NCBI GenBank assembly: GCA_021812265.1
Contig: JAKAOI010000169.1
Coordinates: forward strand, 1-5,719
DNA length: 5,719 bases
DNA from: Chloroflexota bacterium
Lineage (GTDB): Bacteria; Chloroflexota; Ktedonobacteria; Ktedonobacterales; JACDGC01
Direction: 5' to 3'
Made by a program: the position numbers and the translations under genes. Of this stretch, positions 1-5,719 are shown one piece after another; position 1 is the stretch's first letter; the number at the start of each line of letters is the position of its first letter. The notes below the pieces were generated by a model that saw nothing but the letters and a program-made list of their open reading frames with translations, searched no databases and was not told where the DNA came from.

Positions 1-375
1 TTCAGGAGCAGTTTGAAAGGTATAACCCAATGTTTCGGCAAAGGCGGCAGATTTTTTTAATTGTCCCCTCGGTGAGCCTTCAAACGGCGCGCCATCCGGC
101 AGCGCCACATCGCAAATTACTTTGGCGCGTTGCGGCTCCCATGGATATACTAAAAACGTATTCATGTCCGGCTCCAAATACATATCCTGTTCACTGGCGC
201 GGGCAAATCCGCCGATTGATCCGCCATCAAACCAGCGTCCATCTCGCTGAGTTGCTTCTAATTCCTGAAACGGAATCGTCACCGATTTTGCGGATCCTTC
301 AATATCAACAAACTCTAAATGAACAAATTGCACCTGAGCCATATCAGTTTGAAAAGAATTATTTTGTTTTTTCAT
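1..375 (-). CDS. glnA: Glutamine synthetase type I, N-terminal part (runs off the left edge)
   Basis: Glutamine synthetase makes glutamine from glutamate, ammonia and ATP, the central ammonia-assimilation step, in the cytoplasm as a dodecamer. The minus strand from ATG at 375 is open for 125 codons to the window edge, so roughly the first quarter of a usual 440-480-residue enzyme is present. The translation covers the beta-grasp domain: VQFVHLEFVDIEG at residues 15-27, then the family signature FDGGSIGGFARASEQDMYLEPD at 49-70, then YPWEPQ at 77-82, ICDV at 87-90 and DGAPFEGSPRG at 94-104. Asp50 matches the aspartate of the FDGSS loop known to help bind ammonium; the next position but one is Gly52 where most relatives have Ser. 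A second in-frame ATG (codon 12, at 342) is possible but has no Shine-Dalgarno, whereas the ATG at 375 has AGG 8 nt upstream. The gene is divergent from the next one. Identity is confident; class assignment within GSI is not possible from this fragment. Confidence 0.93.
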   Translation of the reverse strand, partial: MKKQNNSFQTDMAQVQFVHLEFVDIEGSAKSVTIPFQELEATQRDGRWFDGGSIGGFARASEQDMYLEPDMNTFLVYPWEPQRAKVICDVALPDGAPFEGSPRGQLKKSAAFAETLGYTFQTAPE

Positions 376-407
376 ATTTGCAGCCTGAAAAAGAGTAGTA
401 TCTTCAT
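372..407 (-). CDS. Possible 11-residue leader ORF overlapping the glnA start
   Basis: On the minus strand an ATG at 407 opens the peptide MKILLFFRLQI, ending at a TGA whose bases overlap the glnA ATG (ATGA overlap, 372-375). An AGG lies 5 nt upstream of this ATG, in the same TTCAGGCT word that also precedes glnA. The arrangement would permit translational coupling or leader-peptide control of glnA. The peptide contains no glutamine-rich run and is too short to judge by composition, so it may be chance. No homology can be claimed. Confidence 0.3.
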   Translation of the reverse strand: MKILLFFRLQI

Positions 408-418
408 TGTAGCCTGAA
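376..418 (-). repeat. Tandem copy of the glnA ribosome-binding word (TTCAGGCT-CAAT)
   Basis: Read on the minus strand, TTCAGGCTACAAT (418-406) and TTCAGGCTGCAAAT (389-376) are near-identical direct copies 29 nt apart. The first copy ends in the ATG of the short leader ORF and the second sits immediately before the glnA ATG. Each provides an AGG Shine-Dalgarno core. This is visible sequence; a duplicated ribosome-binding site is an inference. Confidence 0.45.
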
Positions 419-428
419 TTCTCTTTTC

Positions 429-449
429 CTGCATTATGCACACTGCACA
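429..449 (-). promoter_or_regulatory. Three 7-nt units with TGCA core, overlapping a possible glnA -10
   Basis: Three consecutive 7-nt units each carry TGCA (cores at 430-433, 437-440, 444-447). The first two form the perfect inverted repeat TGCAT-T-ATGCA (430-440). On the minus strand this contains CATAAT, a five-of-six match to the sigma-70 -10 consensus, placed about 55-60 nt upstream of the glnA ATG; no good -35 is visible at 17 nt spacing. A regulator binding here could block glnA transcription. No GlnR-type or NtrC-type operator was recognised. Confidence 0.3.
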
Positions 450-499
450 AGCGCAAAAAGCAGGCATTTAGGCGTGCGGTAAAATCATAGAACGCAGTA

Positions 500-528
500 T
501 TGCGCTCAGGAAAAAAATTTGATATAAT
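500..528 (+). promoter_or_regulatory. Sigma-70 promoter with extended -10 for the bifunctional-nuclease gene
   Basis: A -35 TTGCGC (500-505) and a consensus -10 TATAAT (523-528) are separated by exactly 17 nt. TG-A immediately before the -10 makes it an extended -10 (TGATATAAT, 520-528). Transcription would start near 535, giving a leader of about 38 nt before the ATG at 573. A nearly identical extended -10 is found ahead of gyrB. Confidence 0.82.
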
Positions 529-559
529 GAACTACAGAGTTATGAAATTATCGATCTTC

Positions 560-565
560 AGGAGG
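560..565 (+). promoter_or_regulatory. Shine-Dalgarno AGGAGG for the gene at 573
   Basis: A full-consensus AGGAGG lies 7 nt before the ATG at 573, which fixes that start codon and shows that the organism uses a canonical anti-Shine-Dalgarno. Confidence 0.85.
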
Positions 566-572
566 CGCTTGA

Positions 573-1094
573 ATGGTCGAATTAGTAGTTAGCCGTGTTC
601 ATAAATTTATAGATAGGCCTCAGCGTGTTGTCATTTTAAAAGACATCAAAGGCAACCGCTGTCTTCATATATGGATTGAATTGACAGTTGCTAAAGCTAT
701 AGAGACAGAATTGCAAAATACTAAGTCAGAGCGTCCCCTTACTCACGATCTTCTCCAATCCATTATAGTCGCACTCCAAGCGCATATCATCAGAGTTGAA
801 ATTACCTCACTTGAAGATAACATTTTCCACGCAAAAATATATGTTGAGCAAACCGCCGAGAAAGGCAGCCGCATTTTCTCCCTTGATTCACGCGCCAGCG
901 ACGCTATTGCCGCTGCATTGCGCGCAAAATGCCCAATATATATACATGAAACTGTAATGGATAATGCGGCTATTTCTATTGAAGAGTCTGAACAATATAT
1001 AAGAAATGGAGACACTATTTCGGATAAAGACAACCCGGATACATCGGCTTTTGAAGAATTTATCAAGAATTTACCAACGTTAGACGACCTATAG
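573..1094 (+). CDS. Bifunctional nuclease (BFN, DUF151) domain protein
   Basis: This 173-residue protein is a member of the BFN/DUF151 family (Pfam PF02577), whose plant founding member was described as having DNase and RNase activity; the bacterial role is not settled. Family landmarks in order are QRVVILKDIKG at 17-27, HIWIE at 32-36 (usually IWIG in relatives), RPLTHDLL at 54-61, the VEITSLEDNIFHAKIYV strand region at 75-91, and DSRASDAIAAALRAKCPIYI at 105-124, matching the usual D-x-R-x-SDAIALALR block. The C-terminal tail is acidic and ends FEEFIKNLPTLDDL, as in many BFN proteins that carry a short interaction-like tail. There is no signal peptide or membrane segment. The start is fixed by AGGAGG at 560-565 and a strong upstream promoter. 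It is transcribed away from glnA and is probably monocistronic or followed loosely by the gene at 1186. Family assignment is firm; nuclease activity is inferred from the family only. Confidence 0.9.
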   Translation: MVELVVSRVHKFIDRPQRVVILKDIKGNRCLHIWIELTVAKAIETELQNTKSERPLTHDLLQSIIVALQAHIIRVEITSLEDNIFHAKIYVEQTAEKGSRIFSLDSRASDAIAAALRAKCPIYIHETVMDNAAISIEESEQYIRNGDTISDKDNPDTSAFEEFIKNLPTLDDL

Positions 1095-1102
1095 CAAATC
1101 TT

Positions 1103-1132
1103 ACACATCACTCAATATGATGCGTACCTTTT
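1103..1132 (+). terminator. Weak possible terminator after the BFN gene
   Basis: ACACATCA (1103-1110) and TGATGCGT (1118-1125) can pair as an 8-bp stem with one A-C mismatch around a 7-nt loop, followed by ACC and TTTT (1129-1132). The stem is AT-rich and the T-run short, so it would be a leaky terminator at best. A second small hairpin, GTCTG-TTT-CAGAC (1144-1156), follows without a T-tract. Confidence 0.3.
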
Positions 1133-1185
1133 AAATATTAACCGTCTGTTTCAGACATGGATTCAAGAAAAGTGAGGTTACATTC

Positions 1186-1503
1186 ATGCATACTCATGAT
1201 GATACCCTTCGCAAACAATTATCCCGCAGACCCTGTTCAGTGTGTCATACAAGCGGAGAACCGGCTTCTTTTCTCGTTTTAGCAAAACGAAAATCTTCAT
1301 GGCTTGTTCTGGTAATATGCTCTAAGTGCCATCATCGCGCAATTTACCTTGCCCACTTCTCTCAAAAAGAAAAACACCCCAACTCCCAGTTTCCCATACC
1401 AATTTCTAACGCAGATGTTATCTCTATGAGAAATTTTCTCTCGGCTTTTAATGGAGACTTTGTTTCACTATTCAAGTGTGATGGCGGGTTTCCCATCGAT
1501 TAA
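1186..1503 (+). CDS. Small putative zinc-binding protein with two CxxC motifs, function unknown
   Basis: This 105-residue protein has CSVC at 17-20 and CSKC at 45-48, a spacing typical of a four-cysteine zinc ribbon. Between them lies a mostly hydrophobic beta-like stretch (FLVLAKRKSSWLVLVI, 29-44). The C-terminal half has ISNADVISMRNFLSAFNGDF at 73-92, which reads as an amphipathic helix ending in a Gly-Asp turn. This resembles small uncharacterised bacterial proteins I recall with a DDV...FL..F.GDF ending, but I cannot name a family. There is no signal peptide or membrane helix. The start is supported by GTGAGG (1172-1177) 8 nt upstream. It is 91 nt downstream of the BFN gene on the same strand and may be co-transcribed through the weak hairpin between them. 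A role in nucleic-acid or protein binding is only suggested by the zinc-ribbon pattern. Confidence 0.75.
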   Translation: MHTHDDTLRKQLSRRPCSVCHTSGEPASFLVLAKRKSSWLVLVICSKCHHRAIYLAHFSQKEKHPNSQFPIPISNADVISMRNFLSAFNGDFVSLFKCDGGFPID

Positions 1504-1518
1504 ACCAACACTCTTATC

Positions 1519-1770
1519 TCATTCAAATTCAATAACATCATTTTCCGGTTCCGTAGATTTTTTCTTCGGAAACGCTGTAATGTGATTGTTATCTTTTTCT
1601 TATTCAATACATCTGCGCAACGCTGAGCCGCAACGTCACATAACATTATCGGCTGATTCCGCAGATACACCATCCTCTTGACTATTTTTATTCGTTATTT
1701 TCCTCATTTTGCGTCTCACCATCTGCAAGGATATCGCAAATAGAAATGTGACAAATTGGGAATATTTCAC
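1519..1770 (-). pseudogene. Possible decayed coding remnant
   Basis: One minus-strand frame from a GTG at 1770 to a TGA at 1519 spans 84 codons and is broken by only two internal stops: TGA at 1638-1636 and TAA at 1602-1600. The segments around these stops look protein-like: SQEDGVSAESADNVM before the first, and EKDNNHITAFPKKKSTEPEN plus DVIEFE after the second. The stretch between the stops reads better one frame over as CDVAAQRCADVLNKKK, so a pair of compensating single-base shifts would join all three into one hydrophilic C-terminal tail. No family is recognised and no upstream domain remains. It could equally be non-coding DNA with chance open frames. Confidence 0.25.
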
Positions 1771-1795
1771 CTAAAAATCTTTTTCTTTTGTCACA
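1747..1795. repeat. Inverted repeat TGTGACAAA / TTTGTCACA
   Basis: TGTGACAAA (1747-1755) and TTTGTCACA (1787-1795) are perfect reverse complements separated by 31 nt. The same GTCACA word recurs at 1635-1640 and near the gyrB promoter (2827-2832), and TGTGA recurs at 2808-2812. It may be a pair of half-sites for a transcription factor upstream of the response regulator, or an RNA stem. Confidence 0.4.
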
Positions 1796-1912
1796 CAGCC
1801 TCACCCCTATGCCATGCAATAGCGCAGATTGCTGCTGTGCGGCAAGCTTACCGGAATACACCCTATTTGCAGCAGCTGAGTATACTTGTTATAGACACTT
1901 ATTTTTTAAAGA

Positions 1913-1926
1913 TCCTTGCGCAAGGA
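1913..1926. promoter_or_regulatory. 14-bp perfect palindrome overlapping the response-regulator Shine-Dalgarno
   Basis: TCCTTGCGCAAGGA is an exact palindrome. Its right arm AAGGA (1922-1926) is the only Shine-Dalgarno-like sequence before the response-regulator ATG at 1940 (13-nt gap). As DNA it is a plausible dimeric operator; as RNA it folds to UCCUU-GCGC-AAGGA, which would hide the Shine-Dalgarno. Either reading suggests control of the downstream gene. Confidence 0.5.
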
Positions 1927-1939
1927 ATATTCATGTATT

Positions 1940-2689
1940 ATGCCTTCAATCTTAATTGTTGATGATGATTGGTATTCATCCCAATATATCCGTATGGCGA
2001 TACAGCGCAGCGGCGCAGTAACCTACACTGCCAAAAACGCGCGCGAATCCGTTGATATTATGCGCGCCACACCGCTGGACCTTATTGCGTTAGACTTGGC
2101 GCTTCCCGACGCAAATGGCTTTGAAATCTGCGCTTGGGCGCGCCGCCATTTCCCCGATATTATGCTCATCGTTATTTCAGGGTACGACGCCGTGGAAATG
2201 AAAGTGCACGCTTTTGAATCGGGCGCAGATGATTTTTTAGTCAAACCATTTGCCCCGGCGGAGTTGATAGCGCGAATTCACGCATTGCTGCGCAGGAAAG
2301 ATCGCAGCGCCACAGAAAAACCATCGGCAGCGCCGCCTATGCCCAGCCAAGTAATCCGTCTCGACGCCGGCGCAAATACTCTCTATTTAGCTAATAACGC
2401 GAAATTTAGCGTAAACTCGGTAGAAAAGCATATAATGGAATTACTTCTGGCAAATAACGCGAAACCGGTCGCTTTCGATTCAATGCTTCATTCCATTTTC
2501 AGCGCTATTGCCGACCATTCCGCCTCCGCAAGAATATTGCAAGATCAATTGCATTCTTTGGCGCGAAAATTAGCCCGTGAATCGCAAGGAAGTATTCGGT
2601 TATATATGACAAGCAATCGCTGCGTCATAATCCGCATACAAACGCCGGATGAACAGCGTTCGGCTAAAGATAAAACCACTGCGCAGTAA
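1940..2689 (+). CDS. Orphan response regulator with divergent OmpR/PhoB-like output domain
   Basis: A two-component response regulator of 249 residues. The receiver (about 3-118) has the acidic pair at Asp8/Asp9 in ILIVDDD, the phosphoacceptor Asp52 in LDLALPDANGFE, Ser80 at the Thr/Ser switch position, and Lys102-Pro103 in DDFLVKPF. A Pro/Ala-rich linker (about 122-137) leads to a C-terminal region (about 138-232) whose size and pattern fit a winged-helix Trans_reg_C domain. It is divergent: the helix region VEKHIMELLLANNAKPV is recognisable, but the usual closing G-x-G-Y wing motif is replaced by TSNRCVIIR. ATG at 1940 puts Met two residues before ILIVDDD, as in relatives; an in-frame TTG at 1916 would add eight residues without a Shine-Dalgarno and is less likely. 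No histidine kinase is adjacent, so partner and targets are unknown. The words LANNAK occur twice, 20 residues apart. Confidence 0.88.
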   Translation: MPSILIVDDDWYSSQYIRMAIQRSGAVTYTAKNARESVDIMRATPLDLIALDLALPDANGFEICAWARRHFPDIMLIVISGYDAVEMKVHAFESGADDFLVKPFAPAELIARIHALLRRKDRSATEKPSAAPPMPSQVIRLDAGANTLYLANNAKFSVNSVEKHIMELLLANNAKPVAFDSMLHSIFSAIADHSASARILQDQLHSLARKLARESQGSIRLYMTSNRCVIIRIQTPDEQRSAKDKTTAQ

Positions 2690-2788
2690 CATGTTAGCGG
2701 GAAAAGGTGAATACGCGACCCAAACAGACAAATTTCTGCTTTTTATTGGCGCCGCCAAGATCAAATAGATGTAATTCTGGGCTATTTA

Positions 2789-2818
2789 TTCGCAAAAAAA
2801 CATAAATTGTGATATAAT
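2789..2818 (+). promoter_or_regulatory. Sigma-70 extended -10 promoter for gyrB
   Basis: TATAAT (2813-2818) is preceded by TG-A to give the extended -10 TGATATAAT (2810-2818), identical to the one at 520-528. A weaker -35, TTCGCA (2789-2794, four of six consensus bases), sits 18 nt upstream. Transcription would begin near 2825, leaving a 5' leader of about 130 nt before the gyrB ATG. Confidence 0.7.
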
Positions 2819-2845
2819 AATATATAGTCACACATATATATATGT
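2808..2845. promoter_or_regulatory. Inverted repeat around the gyrB -10 and adjacent AT palindrome
   Basis: TGTGA (2808-2812) and TCACA (2828-2832) flank the -10 and the expected transcription start as 5-bp inverted arms 15 nt apart. Overlapping the right arm is the perfect palindrome ACATATATATATGT (2832-2845). These could form an operator for gyrB. AT-rich DNA makes palindromes by chance more easily, so the functional claim is tentative. Confidence 0.35.
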
Positions 2846-2855
2846 AGAAAAATAG

Positions 2856-5423
<2,568 letters not shown>

Positions 5424-5457
5424 TTTAGAATATATCATCGGGATACGTTCGTACTGC

Positions 5458-5527
5458 AGCGGCGCGCGGTATTTTCAATCTGGGGAAATACTTCCGAATA
5501 GAGGATAAACCGAAACCGTGCGCCGCT
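5458..5527 (+). promoter_or_regulatory. Long-range 13-bp stem in the spacer before the FmdB-type gene
   Basis: AGCGGCGCGCGGT (5458-5470) pairs with ACCGTGCGCCGCT (5515-5527) over 13 positions, with one G-U wobble and no mismatch. The 44-nt loop itself contains GGAA-ATAC-TTCC (5484-5495). There is no T-run after it, so it is not a standard terminator. It lies 34 nt after the gyrB stop and 25 nt before the AAAGGAG (5553-5559), and may be a structured 5' leader or an RNA processing signal. A possible promoter inside (TTCGTA 5448-5453, TATTTT 5470-5475, 16 nt apart) is weak. Confidence 0.5.
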
Positions 5528-5572
5528 TCTATGAGCATCTATACCTACAGACAAAGGAGTCATTTAGCAACT

Positions 5573-5719
5573 ATGCCAATGTATGAATATTATTGCGCAG
5601 ATTGTCAAACAAATTTTGAAACGTTATTGTCGTTTGCGGCAATGCAAAACACCGAAATCATCTGCCCCAAATGCCACAGTCAGCATGTGCGCAAATTGCT
5701 TTCCATGTTTGCCGCGCAA
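5573..5719 (+). CDS. FmdB-family zinc-ribbon protein, N-terminal part (runs off the right edge)
   Basis: The 49 visible residues start MPMYEYYCADCQTNFETLLS and continue to CPKCHSQHVRKLLSMFAA, the pattern of the FmdB/CxxC_CxxC_SSSA small zinc-ribbon family (PF09723). In that family a protein starting MP-x-YEY-x-C-x-x-C has a second CPxC about 20 residues later. Here the pairs are Cys8/Cys11 and Cys31/Cys34, separated by 19 residues. Family members are short (about 60-110 residues), are named after a putative regulator in a formamidase gene cluster, and have no firmly established biochemical role. AAAGGAG (5553-5559) precedes the ATG by 13 nt; a second ATG two codons later would be even further away. 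The gene follows gyrB by 149 bases on the same strand, with a strong RNA stem between them. The 3' end is outside the window. Confidence 0.88.
   Translation, partial: MPMYEYYCADCQTNFETLLSFAAMQNTEIICPKCHSQHVRKLLSMFAAQ

Larger units (their letters stand above)
1504..1939. other. 436-base stretch without an intact gene
   Basis: No plus-strand reading frame here has a ribosome-binding site, protein-like composition and length together. The stretch holds a possible decayed minus-strand coding remnant (1519-1770), a 9+9 inverted repeat (1747-1795), a 7-bp arm pair GCTGCTG (starting about 1829) with CAGCAGC (about 1869-1875), and a 14-bp palindrome at the start of the response-regulator gene (1913-1926). 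TATACT at 1881-1886 and TTGTTA at 1886-1891 are possible fragments of a promoter for the response regulator, but neither has a convincing partner at the right spacing. Confidence 0.6.

Noticed and set aside
30..398. 122-codon plus-strand open frame
   Set aside because: It lies antisense to the clearly recognisable glutamine synthetase reading frame and has no family resemblance or ribosome-binding site.
743..1111. 122-codon minus-strand open frame
   Set aside because: Antisense shadow of the BFN-domain gene; serine/alanine-rich low-information composition and no Shine-Dalgarno.
1548..1575. TTCCG...CGGAA hairpin around a T-rich loop as terminator of the 1186 gene
   Set aside because: The T-run lies in the loop rather than after the stem, and the stem is only 5 bp.
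1756..1962. 68-codon plus-strand frame starting at TTG
   Set aside because: No ribosome-binding site, no recognisable domain, and it overlaps the better supported response-regulator start. Only its last nine codons, from the ATG at 1933, have a usable Shine-Dalgarno.
2746..2758. TTGGC-GCC-GCCAA hairpin as a terminator for the response regulator
   Set aside because: Five-bp stem with a 3-nt loop and no T-tract downstream on either strand.

Overview
This is a bacterial chromosomal window with standard genetic code, a mid-range base composition (GC-richer coding sequence, AT-rich spacers) and clear sigma-70-type signals: two promoters carry the same extended -10, TGATATAAT. The bifunctional-nuclease family protein with its acidic LDDL-type tail, the short-form DNA gyrase B and a type I glutamine synthetase together recall Chloroflexota-like bacteria. 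That placement is a weak inference from remembered family resemblance, not something the sequence proves.

Layout from left to right. Positions 1-375 hold, on the minus strand, the first 125 codons of a glutamine synthetase (glnA), which runs off the left edge. It may be preceded by an 11-codon leader ORF overlapping its start by ATGA. A divergent control region (376-572) separates it from a plus-strand gene for a DUF151/bifunctional-nuclease-domain protein (573-1094), which has a very good promoter and Shine-Dalgarno. A small CxxC...CxxC putative zinc-binding protein of unknown function follows (1186-1503). Next is a 436-base stretch with no intact gene (1504-1939). It contains what may be a decayed minus-strand coding remnant, a 9+9 inverted repeat, and a 14-bp perfect palindrome that overlaps the Shine-Dalgarno of the next gene. 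That gene (1940-2689) encodes an orphan response regulator with an intact receiver and a poorly conserved OmpR/PhoB-like output domain.

The main feature is gyrB (2958-5423). It encodes a short-form gyrase B subunit interrupted, inside the Toprim EGDSAGG motif, by a 164-residue in-frame mini-intein (4317-4808). The intein keeps the splicing residues (Cys1, TxxH, block F, His-Asn, Ser+1) and has no room for a homing endonuclease. Removing it gives a normal 657-residue GyrB. After a spacer containing a strong 13-bp long-range stem, the window ends in the first 49 codons of an FmdB-type zinc-ribbon protein (5573-5719).

The genes are mostly separately expressed housekeeping or regulatory units rather than an operon. 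The parts most worth a second look are the intein in the gyrase catalytic motif, the structured or palindromic 5' leaders of the response regulator and fmdB-like genes, the glnA leader ORF, and recurring GTCACA/TGTGA elements upstream of the response regulator and gyrB.
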